Source of the DNA: Spirochaetaceae bacterium
GTDB taxonomy: Bacteria > Spirochaetota > Spirochaetia > SZUA-6 > Bin103
Assembly: GCA_026710565.1 (NCBI GenBank)
Contig: JAPOQV010000191.1
Span: 1-14,637, forward strand
DNA: 14,637 nucleotides
Direction: 5' to 3'
Below the pieces are notes generated by a model. It saw only the letters and a list, made by a program, of their open reading frames with translations, had not been told where the DNA came from and made no database searches. Shown here in pieces: positions 1 through 5,853 of this stretch. The translations under genes and the position numbers were made by a program. Numbering within the stretch: position 1 is the first letter of the stretch; each line of letters begins with the position of its first letter.

Positions 1-65
1 CCGAACACCGAGGTGCCACGGTCCGGCGTCTCGATGAACAGCTCCGGCTCGCCGATGGCGGTCAT
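1..65 (-). CDS. Partial CDS, N-terminus of an unidentified protein
   Basis: Reading the minus strand from an ATG at 65-63 gives an open frame of 21 codons beginning MTAIGEPELFIETPDRGTSV that runs off the left edge. Codon use is strongly GC-ending, as in the confident genes of this window. A GGAG lies just before the ATG, although the spacing is short. The fragment is too small to assign to a family. It lies downstream of the sialidase-like gene in the same direction, but 455 bases of apparently non-coding sequence separate them, so it probably has its own promoter. Confidence 0.4.
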   Translation of the reverse strand, partial: MTAIGEPELFIETPDRGTSVF

Positions 66-520
66 CGCTCCGAGCCTATGGGTTTGCCGTGGCCTATGCA
101 AGTTCCGGTCGCCTTTCAAGTCGCGGACACACGCCGGTCACACGCCCGTCTCACATAACGGGTTCAAGCATGTCTCTCTTTCAGTTCACTTTGCTATCGA
201 CTATGGCGCTGGTCGGAAGTCCGCCGCTGGTTCGCGACCGACTACCCCAACAGCCCCTTGCAGACGGAAGACCAAGGATACGAGCAGGCTGCCGCAGCGA
301 TCAACGCGAGCCTTGAGGTGCGTCATTACTGCCGCGATGTACGGCCCGAACAGCGGGCGCGACTTCATCAGCTCATCGGGATCGGCTGACTGGCATAGAA
401 GCGCGACATGCAGGTCAGCGCATCGAACGCGCCGCCGATGTCGCGGCGGCACCGGGCGCAGCGGCATCTCTCCCCAGCGGTTCGTGATCGGCGAGCGGGT
501 GATCTTCGGTCTGGTCTCGA
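66..520. other. Gap without an intact gene; possible decayed coding sequence
   Basis: No frame here has a credible start, ribosome binding site and GC-ending codon use together. The part near 100-210 is visibly less GC-rich than the genes. Positions 129-150 hold an imperfect tandem 11-mer (ACACGCCGGTC then ACACGCCCGTC). Two segments read like protein but have no start. One is on the plus strand, ending in TGA at 387-389. The other is on the minus strand, in frame with the sialidase-like gene just past its stop, ending in TGA at 370-368, with a C-x-C-x2-C cluster. They overlap on opposite strands, so at most one is likely a true remnant. Confidence 0.4.
207..389 (+). pseudogene. Possible C-terminal remnant of an unidentified gene
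   Basis: A start-less open segment of about 60 codons ends in TGA at 387-389. Its translation has a natural composition (tryptophans near the beginning, a WFATDYPNSPLQTEDQGYEQ stretch, then an Arg/Glu-rich tail ending LHQLIGIG). The upstream part in the same frame stops looking like protein, and no ATG or GTG with a ribosome binding site precedes it. This could be the 3' end of a gene whose 5' part was lost, or a chance open frame. No family is recognised. Confidence 0.22.
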
Positions 521-1618
521 TCACGATACGAAGTCCGACTCCTGCACGCTCACCGCCAGGGGAGTTCCCGGCGGCCTGGGCCGGTTGTGGGTGGTGACGA
601 TCCAGATCTCGCCTGGACGGCGCTCGAGCAGGCAGGGATAGGAGAGCCGGCCGTACGGATAGGTGACCCGGTCCGCGCGCATGCGGCCGATGACCACCGG
701 CTCCGACCACGAGCGGCCGTCGTCGTCCGAGAAGGCCAGCGAGAGCTCCTCGCGGTGCACGCTCATCGGGCGCTCGGCCCAGGGGAGCGCCACGCGGATG
801 TAGCTGTCCTCTCCCTGCGGGTAGAGCCGATTCCACGCCAGTGCCAGGCGTCCGCTCCGAAGGCCCAGCAGATAGCCGGGCGCGCTGCTGGCGTCGATTG
901 GGCTGGGCCGGATCTCCCGCCATGACAGGCCGTCGTCGTCGGAGTACGCCTCCCAGAAGCGGTCCAGACTGGTGCGCAACAGCATGAGCAGCCGTCCGTC
1001 CGAGAGCTCGGCGACGGTGCCCTCGCAGACGCCGTCGTGATGGCCGTGGCCGCCCAGGTCGATGATGCTGCTCTGCCGCCAGCTCCGGCCTCCGTCCGTG
1101 GAGACGCACGTGAACTGGACGTGGCGGGCGGGGTTGCGCCAAAGGTGCTGCACCGGCGTGACCAGGTTGCCTCCTCGCGTCTCGATGATGTCGGTCACCG
1201 CGCCGCAGAAGCCCAGGAAAATGGGCTGGCGTTCGGTCCACGTCCTGCCCTCGTCCGAGCTGCGGATCGACCACACGTCGCAGCGCACGTCGGGATCGGG
1301 CTCGTTGGTGGTCTCGTTCCAACCCCACCGGTAGGTCGTGGAGTCGCCGTAGGTCAGGACGATGTTGCCGTCTCTGGTCCGCACCATGGCCCCTTGCTGC
1401 GGTACGCCGGGCTCGGAGCCGTCGGTCATGGGCACCGGCGCCGACCAAGTGATCCCGTCGTCGGCGCTGGTGCGGCATGCGTTGCCGGTCACCTGCAGCA
1501 CGCGATCGTCGCCCAGCACCACCATCTGCTCGGGGAAGTCCCTGTTCCCGTAGTCCGTGATCGGCAGCGGCCGGCAGCGCGGTTCGATCCACAACGTGCC
1601 GCTCTCGGCTTCACTCAT
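521..1618 (-). CDS. Sialidase-like BNR/Asp-box protein, cytosolic
   Basis: The 365-residue product has five Asp boxes (S-x-D-x-G-x-S/T-W), at about residues 51-58, 120-127, 173-180, 226-233 and 297-304, the hallmark of the six-bladed sialidase propeller. E204 in VAELSDGRL, R215 in MLLRT and Y327 in LSYPCLLE sit where GH33 sialidases keep catalytic Glu, Arg and Tyr residues. This suggests an exo-sialidase or related glycosidase, but the substrate cannot be read from sequence. No signal peptide is seen, so it is probably cytosolic and acts on imported sugars. The start at 1618 is chosen over one at 1657 because GGAGG lies about 7 bases before it. Its ATG overlaps the TGA of the preceding small frame (ATGA), which suggests coupled translation downstream of the PhyH gene. 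Confidence 0.85.
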   Translation of the reverse strand: MSEAESGTLWIEPRCRPLPITDYGNRDFPEQMVVLGDDRVLQVTGNACRTSADDGITWSAPVPMTDGSEPGVPQQGAMVRTRDGNIVLTYGDSTTYRWGWNETTNEPDPDVRCDVWSIRSSDEGRTWTERQPIFLGFCGAVTDIIETRGGNLVTPVQHLWRNPARHVQFTCVSTDGGRSWRQSSIIDLGGHGHHDGVCEGTVAELSDGRLLMLLRTSLDRFWEAYSDDDGLSWREIRPSPIDASSAPGYLLGLRSGRLALAWNRLYPQGEDSYIRVALPWAERPMSVHREELSLAFSDDDGRSWSEPVVIGRMRADRVTYPYGRLSYPCLLERRPGEIWIVTTHNRPRPPGTPLAVSVQESDFVS

Positions 1619-1755
1619 GATGCGCCTCCATGGCGTCGCCCCCGTCGTGGGAGACACAGTAGGTCCTGCTCATCGAACAGCCAGCTCCGGCCGCCATCCT
1701 CGGAGGTCCGGCCGTGGTCGACCGAGAAGCCGATCGCGCGGTCCATGAGCCTCAT
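1615..1755 (-). pseudogene. 46-codon Asp-box fragment between PhyH and sialidase genes
   Basis: An ATG at 1755 follows AGGAGGG (1770-1764) at good spacing and opens a 46-residue frame whose TGA overlaps the ATG of the sialidase-like gene. It contains two Asp-box-like motifs almost end to end, SVDHGRT and SEDGGRSW (residues 11-25). A real propeller needs tens of residues between such boxes, so this looks like an internally deleted remnant of a second sialidase. The last part (LPRRGRRHGGAS) looks like frameshifted filler. The strong ribosome binding site and ATGA overlap mean it may still be translated and serve to couple translation to the downstream gene. The class, remnant or functional leader ORF, is uncertain. 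Confidence 0.42.
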
Positions 1756-1782
1756 GGGCGTGACCCTCCTGATCCCCTGGTG

Positions 1783-2580
1783 TCAGGACTCCGGCAGCTC
1801 GTTGCGGAAGTTGTCCTCCGGGCCGAACGCCTCCCACGGCGAGTTGAAGAAGGCGCGCTGCGCGTCGGTCAGCCGCGCCATGGTGTCGGAGCCGGGGATG
1901 CGGCCGTCCGTGTGCTGGTAGTGGTAGCTGGCCGCCCGGTCGTTGTACTTGTAGAACAGGCCGTAGCGCGGCTCGTCGCCCTGCCAGCGGTTGGCGCCGT
2001 GGGCCAGCGTCTCGGTGAAGATGATCGCCGACCCCTTGGGCGCGCCGATGTTGCGGACCAGCGGGCCGTCGACCGCGAACAGCCGCTCGTGGTCTTCGGG
2101 CACCGGGAAGTCGCACTTGTGGGAGCCGGGGATGCAGGCGAAGCCGCCGTCCTCTTCCGCGATGTCCTGCAGCGTGAACGACACCACGGTGAGGCCGGTG
2201 AAGATCCGGTCGCCCTGCACGTGGTAACGGAAGTTGACCCGGCCGCCGCGATGGCCGCCGTGCATCTCGAACTGCGGGCAGCCCTTGGAGCGGACGAAGC
2301 TGTAGGTGATCTCCAGGCGCAGCTTGGGGCCGATGATCTCGGTGAGGACTTCCGTCAGCCGCGGGTGATCGATCAGCGAGAGGAACGGCTCACCGGCGTC
2401 CAGGAGTCCACAGGCAGCGTGCCAGGTGCCGTTGGCGTCGTAGCCGTTCGGCGTCTTGTCGAGCGGCTGCATGCGCTCGGAGATCTTGTGCTTGGCGGTC
2501 TCGCATTCCTGGTCGGTGAGTACGTCCTCGACCACCAGGAAGCCCTGCAGGTCGAACAGGTACTTCTGCGTCGCGGTCAT
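1783..2580 (-). CDS. Phytanoyl-CoA dioxygenase (PhyH) family protein
   Basis: The 265-residue product matches the PhyH branch of Fe(II)/2-oxoglutarate oxygenases. An N-terminal segment (DLQGFLVVEDVLTDQE) is followed by a double-stranded beta-helix core with EDGGFACIPGSHK (residues 143-155), a distal metal histidine H194 in TLAHGANRW, and R205 in EPRYGLFYKY, positioned to bind 2-oxoglutarate. The proximal motif reads M-H107-G-G109 instead of the usual H-x-D, so one expected iron ligand is absent. Such proteins hydroxylate or otherwise oxidise small molecules, and the substrate here is unknown. It is probably the first gene of the operon with the Asp-box fragment and the sialidase-like gene. 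The ribosome binding site is weak; the start at 2580 follows from length and homology. No signal peptide is seen. Confidence 0.85.
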   Translation of the reverse strand: MTATQKYLFDLQGFLVVEDVLTDQECETAKHKISERMQPLDKTPNGYDANGTWHAACGLLDAGEPFLSLIDHPRLTEVLTEIIGPKLRLEITYSFVRSKGCPQFEMHGGHRGGRVNFRYHVQGDRIFTGLTVVSFTLQDIAEEDGGFACIPGSHKCDFPVPEDHERLFAVDGPLVRNIGAPKGSAIIFTETLAHGANRWQGDEPRYGLFYKYNDRAASYHYQHTDGRIPGSDTMARLTDAQRAFFNSPWEAFGPEDNFRNELPES

Positions 2581-2592
2581 CGCCCGAGCCTA

Positions 2593-2620
2593 CGAGCTTG
2601 CCGGGGTGCCGACAAGCTCG
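2593..2620. promoter_or_regulatory. 8-bp inverted repeat upstream of the PhyH gene
   Basis: CGAGCTTG (2593-2600) and CAAGCTCG (2613-2620) are perfect inverted copies around a 12-base GC-rich loop, 13-40 bases before the PhyH start codon. It could be a protein-binding dyad or a leader hairpin for that gene. It has no T-tract on either side, so it does not look like an intrinsic terminator. Confidence 0.3.
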
Positions 2621-2633
2621 CGGGCTCGCGGTC

Positions 2634-2763
2634 TAGTACCCCATCAAACTGTAGTTTGGGGGTGCGTGCTACGGGACTCGACCTCGTGCACGCTGTTCCA
2701 GCGCGCTTGGAGCCCGTGTAGCCAGCTAGTGTTACCCGTCGACATCAGTTTGATGGGGTACTA
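2634..2763. mobile_element. 130-bp MITE-like element with perfect inverted ends
   Basis: TAGTACCCCATCAAACTG at 2634-2651 is exactly the reverse complement of CAGTTTGATGGGGTACTA at 2746-2763. Removing a TA from each edge leaves 16-bp terminal inverted repeats flanked by TA on both sides, the target-site signature of IS630/Tc1-type transposition. The 94-bp interior encodes nothing recognisable, so this is a non-autonomous element (MITE) or a deletion derivative of an insertion sequence. It sits exactly at the TAG stop (2763-2761) of the secreted-protein gene. The stop reads TAG with the element present, and it would also read TAG if the element were excised to leave one TA. Confidence 0.7.
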
Positions 2764-3477
2764 TTGGCTGGCGGTGACCCGGCCCGGCAGCGACAGGTCG
2801 CCGGAGGCGATGTCGTGCACGCCGGTGACGCACAGCAGCGGAACCTCGGCCTGTTCGTTGATCTGCAGCTCAGCCGTCACCGCATCGAACGACACGTTCT
2901 CGGTCTCGCTGACCGGGACGGTGATCTTGGCCATCGCGCCGCTCAGGAGCGGGCTCATGCCCGGGCTGTCGAGCGCGATCGGCAGGTACGGCGCGGTGTC
3001 CGGCAGCAGATCGACGCCCGGCGACACGTCACGGACCTTGAGGCCGGCGCCGCAGGTGTCGTCCGGGACCAGCACCACCCAGTGCGAGTGCCACTCGGCG
3101 CCGTCATTGGCGGGATCGCCGTCGCGGTCCTCGTCGAAGAGGGGGGTGTCGTCGAAGTCGGGGTGGGCGGTGATCGCCAGCGCCAGAATGCCCGAGCCGG
3201 CATCGAAGCCGACCACGGCCGGATCGAGGCTGGTGGGCCAGACGTAGGACTCGACCCTGGCACCGGCCAACTGGCCGATCGGCACCGGCTTGCTGCTGCC
3301 GGCCTGCCCGGCCACCTCCATGACGAACGTCATCAGGCGGCCGTCGGTGGTGGCGCCGGCCTTGACGATGTCGAATGCCGCGGGCCTGCCGGCGTCGACC
3401 TCGCTCTCGATCTCGTGGGCAAGAGCGCCGTGCAGCGACAGTCCGGCGATCAGCAACCCGGTGAGCATGCGTTTCAT
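2761..3477 (-). CDS. Secreted protein of unknown function
   Basis: The 238-residue product begins with a classical signal peptide (MKRMLTGLLIAGLSLHGALA, cleavage after residue 20). The mature part has no membrane segment and carries two cysteines (C142, C216) that could form a disulfide. An acidic DEDRDGD stretch (115-121) followed by H130-S-H132 resembles a metal-binding loop. I do not recognise a characterised family; it looks like a conserved hypothetical periplasmic protein. The start at 3477 is set by GGAGGTT about 5 bases upstream together with the signal peptide; longer upstream starts would spoil the signal peptide and run through the divergent promoter. It is divergent from the MarR gene with two operators between, so it is the likely regulated target. 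Confidence 0.75.
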   Translation of the reverse strand: MKRMLTGLLIAGLSLHGALAHEIESEVDAGRPAAFDIVKAGATTDGRLMTFVMEVAGQAGSSKPVPIGQLAGARVESYVWPTSLDPAVVGFDAGSGILALAITAHPDFDDTPLFDEDRDGDPANDGAEWHSHWVVLVPDDTCGAGLKVRDVSPGVDLLPDTAPYLPIALDSPGMSPLLSGAMAKITVPVSETENVSFDAVTAELQINEQAEVPLLCVTGVHDIASGDLSLPGRVTASQ

Positions 3478-3490
3478 GTGAACCTCCATG

Positions 3491-3509
3491 TGGTATCGAG
3501 TCGATACCA
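3491..3509. promoter_or_regulatory. Operator 1: perfect 19-bp palindrome
   Basis: TGGTATCGAGTCGATACCA is a perfect 9+1+9 inverted repeat between the divergent secreted-protein and MarR genes. It lies 14 bases before the secreted-protein start and covers the transcription start expected from the TACACT -10 box. MarR dimers bind sites of this size and symmetry, so occupancy would be expected to block transcription toward the secreted-protein gene. Confidence 0.7.
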
Positions 3510-3514
3510 AGAGC

Positions 3515-3543
3515 AGTGTAGGCGCCGCCGGCCTGCATTGCAA
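3515..3543 (-). promoter_or_regulatory. Predicted promoter of the secreted-protein gene
   Basis: On the minus strand, TTGCAA (3543-3538) is followed 17 bases later by TACACT (3520-3515), each matching 4 of 6 sigma-70 consensus positions at the ideal spacing. The predicted start falls near 3508, inside operator 1. TTGCAA is its own reverse complement, so the same six bases can serve the opposite promoter as well. Confidence 0.5.
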
Positions 3544-3566
3544 GACTGGTTTCGAGTCGCGACTAT
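3538..3566 (+). promoter_or_regulatory. Predicted promoter of the MarR gene, sharing the -35 box
   Basis: The palindromic TTGCAA at 3538-3543, read on the plus strand, is followed after 17 bases by GACTAT (3561-3566), a weak -10 match. The predicted start is near 3573-3575, at or next to the MarR ATG, which has no ribosome binding site, so a leaderless transcript is plausible. Operator 2 covers the spacer and most of the -10 box, consistent with autorepression. Confidence 0.4.
3547..3565. promoter_or_regulatory. Operator 2: imperfect copy of the palindrome
   Basis: TGGTTTCGAGTCGCGACTA matches operator 1 at 15 of 19 positions and keeps the central TCGAGTCG. The two centres are 56 bp apart. 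It overlaps the predicted MarR promoter. Being less symmetric, it is probably the lower-affinity site and could give graded autoregulation. Confidence 0.55.
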
Positions 3567-3574
3567 AGGCTCCC

Positions 3575-4141
3575 ATGGCTCGCGACGGCCCGGAGCACAT
3601 CGCGGCACTGATCGAACGCATCGGCCGCCTGCTGAGCACCGACGCGCACGCCGCGGGGCTGGCGCCCGTGCAATGGGAGGCGTTGCGCTATCTGGGCCGT
3701 GCCAATCGCTTTTCCAGGACACCCGCGGCGCTGACCGCCTACCTGGGGCTCACGAAGGGTACGGTGTCGCAGACGCTGAACGCGCTCGAAGCAAGGGGTA
3801 TGGTCGTGAAGCAGGTCGATCCCGGCGACCGCCGCAGCAGGAACCTGTCGCTCAGCCCGGCCGGCCGCGCTTTGCTGGGGCGTGACCCGCTTGCCGAGAC
3901 GGTGGCGGCGACCCGGACGCTGTCCGGGCCGCAGCGAGCAGAACTGGTACGGGGTCTCGAATCGATACTCTCCTCCCGCCTCGATGCGCGGCAGCGCAAA
4001 CCGTTCGGACAGTGCCGTGATTGCCGGTACTTTGCGCTCCGGCATCCCGGCGGCGCGCCCCACTACTGCCGGCTGCTCGACGAACCGCTCGCAGTGGAAG
4101 AGAAGGACCTGATCTGCCACGAACAGCAGCCTGCCGCATGA
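3575..4141 (+). CDS. MarR-family regulator with a C-terminal cysteine cluster
   Basis: The 188-residue product has a MarR winged helix-turn-helix: LAPVQWEALRYL (29-40), recognition helix region TKGTVSQTLNALEARG (60-75) and wing VKQVDPGDRRSRNLSLSPAG (78-97). About 40 residues beyond the usual MarR core is a tail with C147-x2-C150-x14-C165-x15-C181, ending near ICHEQ, well placed to bind zinc or an iron-sulfur cluster, or to act as a thiol switch. It very likely represses itself and the divergent secreted protein through the two palindromes in the spacer. The ATG has no clear ribosome binding site; a leaderless message would explain this. It is convergent with the HIT gene, 19 bases away. The effector is unknown. 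Confidence 0.85.
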   Translation: MARDGPEHIAALIERIGRLLSTDAHAAGLAPVQWEALRYLGRANRFSRTPAALTAYLGLTKGTVSQTLNALEARGMVVKQVDPGDRRSRNLSLSPAGRALLGRDPLAETVAATRTLSGPQRAELVRGLESILSSRLDARQRKPFGQCRDCRYFALRHPGGAPHYCRLLDEPLAVEEKDLICHEQQPAA

Positions 4142-4160
4142 AGCCGGCGTCCCGCTCGGA

Positions 4161-4511
4161 TCACGACCCTGGCCAATCGGCACCGGCACCCGGTCCCAGA
4201 ACATGCCAGTGCATGTGCGGCGTCACACCTGGAGCCGCGGCGTTGGCACGGACGTAGAACCCCTCGCCTTCCAGGAGGCCGAGCGACGTCGCAGTCGCTT
4301 GAATCGCCCGGACCATCGACGTCAGAAGGTCACCGTCGAGGGCGGACTCGTCGAGCAGGGACGGGACGTGACGCTTGGGCACCACGACCACGTGAATCCT
4401 GGCCGCGGGCCTGGGATGGTGGAATGCGAGGACCCGCTCGTCCTCGTAGACGCGCCGCACGTCGAGCCTGCCCGAAAGGACATCCTCGCAGTACCAGTCA
4501 CGCCGCGCCAT
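4161..4511 (-). CDS. HIT (histidine triad) family protein
   Basis: The 116-residue product has the histidine-triad motif H99-M-H101-W-H103-V-L at the C-terminus, plus HVVVVPKRHVPSL (40-52) and FYVRANAAAPG (85-95), typical of HIT nucleotide hydrolases or transferases that cleave adenosine phosphoramidates, dinucleoside polyphosphates and similar substrates. Length fits the family. The start at 4511 (MARRDWYC) is where the HIT fold begins; an in-frame extension upstream reads as low-complexity and would run into the ceramidase-like gene. It lies 55 bases after that gene, probably as the third gene of the operon with the M19-like dipeptidase. The cytosolic substrate is not predictable. Confidence 0.88.
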   Translation of the reverse strand: MARRDWYCEDVLSGRLDVRRVYEDERVLAFHHPRPAARIHVVVVPKRHVPSLLDESALDGDLLTSMVRAIQATATSLGLLEGEGFYVRANAAAPGVTPHMHWHVLGPGAGADWPGS

Positions 4512-4566
4512 CAGGCCACAGCCTCTCTTGAAGGCGCCGGGGCTCGGCCCAGGCGAGTCATGGGAG

Positions 4567-5853
4567 CTACTCCCGGAGCACGCGGTCGATCGCGGATCGC
4601 AGGATGGCTTCCGAGGCGCCGGACACGAAGGCGTCGGTCGGTTCGTAACCGCCCTCCGCAAACGACCGCTCCAGGGTGATGTAGCCCGGTCCGAGGTCGC
4701 CGTAGCCGGCGACCGCCACGAACGAGCTTGGCCGCGTCGCGGAGGCGTGGAGCTGGTACTCGATGAATGTCTCGCCGGGCAGGTGCAGGATCGCCGTTTC
4801 GGCGCCGAAGTGCAGGCAGGTGACCGGGATCGGGCGCTCGTGGCGGCGCAGGTAGGTGAGCATCAGGGCGGCCCTGCTGAGCTCCTTGCTCTCGACCGCG
4901 ACCGGCGTGCGGATGCGGGCGAGCAGCGCATCCTCGTCCAGGTCGGGCCGCGGCGGCAGTAGCACCGGCTCCACGGCCCAGCGCAGCTCCATGAACGGAT
5001 GGCGCTCCGCCACCTGTTCGGCGGCAATCATGGCGTCGTGGATGCGGCCTGCGAACAGCTCGCAGTTGTCGGCGATGCCGTCGTTGTACTTGCCGGCGGC
5101 GACGTTGCCGGCGCAGCCGGTGAAGTAGAGGTGCGGCACCCCGGACGCGGCGGTGCGCCGGTTGCGCGCCAGGCCCACGAACTCCGGGTTCACCACGCCG
5201 GTGCCGTCCAGGCTGGTGGGGTGGGTGGCGTAGTAGTGGGCGACGGCCAGCGGCTCGTCCCCGTTCCAGAAGCCGATGGTCTTGAGCATCGGGTCGATCG
5301 TGCCCTCCGGCGCGGCGCGCACCACGGGATCGCTGGTCTTGGTCCAGCGCATCGCCCACAGCTTGCCGTCCCGTCCGATCAGCCGCCGGTTGGAGGCGAT
5401 GCGGTCCACCCGCGCCTCGCCGGTGGTGAAGTGGGTGCAGGGCCGCGGCTCGGCCATCGCCGCTGCCGCGGCTTCCGCGGCCGCCGCGCGCGCCCGCTCG
5501 GCCCAGTCGCCGGCCATGATCACGTCCGGCCGGCCGTGGGCGTCCAGGACCTCCTGCGCGTCGCGGTCCGGCCACGGCGTGTCGTGCGCGTGGGTGCAGT
5601 GCACGGCCACGCGGTCGGGGTGGGTGCCCACCGCCCGCGCCAAGTCGGCGCGCCAGCGGTCGTAGTCGCCGTTGCTCAGCTCGGCCCAGTCGAGCGCGCA
5701 GAGCACGACCGGCGGCTGGCCGTCCGGGACGAGGATCAGGCCCAGCGCATGGAGCCGACCGCCGATCTCCGCCGCCGGCGGATACCAGCCCGCGCACAGC
5801 GGATGGCCGACCGGCGGGGTGACATCGCTGGCGAACGTGCAGAGCCGAATCAT
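4567..5853 (-). CDS. Neutral/alkaline ceramidase N-terminal-domain-like hydrolase
   Basis: The 428-residue product resembles the catalytic domain of neutral/alkaline non-lysosomal ceramidases. It has SDVTPPVGHPLCAG (9-22), VAVHCTHAHDTPWPD (83-97) with H88 and H90 as likely zinc ligands, AHYYATHPTS (205-214), YFTGCAGNVA (243-252), LPGETF with E361, and GYGDLGPGY with Y384 and Y391. These correspond to the conserved zinc and substrate residues of the family. The C-terminal immunoglobulin-like domain of true ceramidases is absent and there is no signal peptide, so a cytosolic amidase on another N-acylated compound is as likely as ceramide cleavage. GGAGGT lies 7 bases before the ATG. The start overlaps the stop of the M19-like gene as ATGA, indicating coupled translation. 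Confidence 0.8.
   Translation of the reverse strand: MIRLCTFASDVTPPVGHPLCAGWYPPAAEIGGRLHALGLILVPDGQPPVVLCALDWAELSNGDYDRWRADLARAVGTHPDRVAVHCTHAHDTPWPDRDAQEVLDAHGRPDVIMAGDWAERARAAAAEAAAAAMAEPRPCTHFTTGEARVDRIASNRRLIGRDGKLWAMRWTKTSDPVVRAAPEGTIDPMLKTIGFWNGDEPLAVAHYYATHPTSLDGTGVVNPEFVGLARNRRTAASGVPHLYFTGCAGNVAAGKYNDGIADNCELFAGRIHDAMIAAEQVAERHPFMELRWAVEPVLLPPRPDLDEDALLARIRTPVAVESKELSRAALMLTYLRRHERPIPVTCLHFGAETAILHLPGETFIEYQLHASATRPSSFVAVAGYGDLGPGYITLERSFAEGGYEPTDAFVSGASEAILRSAIDRVLRE

Noticed and set aside
201..1592. A 463-codon minus-strand frame overlapping the sialidase-like gene
   Set aside because: Arg/Pro/His-rich composition without motifs. The overlapping frame has five Asp boxes and a good ribosome binding site.
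4512..4661. N-terminal extension of the HIT protein
   Set aside because: The extra residues are low-complexity and overlap the end of the ceramidase-like gene. The HIT fold begins at the ATG at 4511.
4511..5797. A long open frame on the minus strand in a different register from the ceramidase-like gene
   Set aside because: Its product is Arg/Ala/Gly/Pro low-complexity without domains and has no ribosome binding site. It is a frame left open by the GC-rich codon bias of the real gene.
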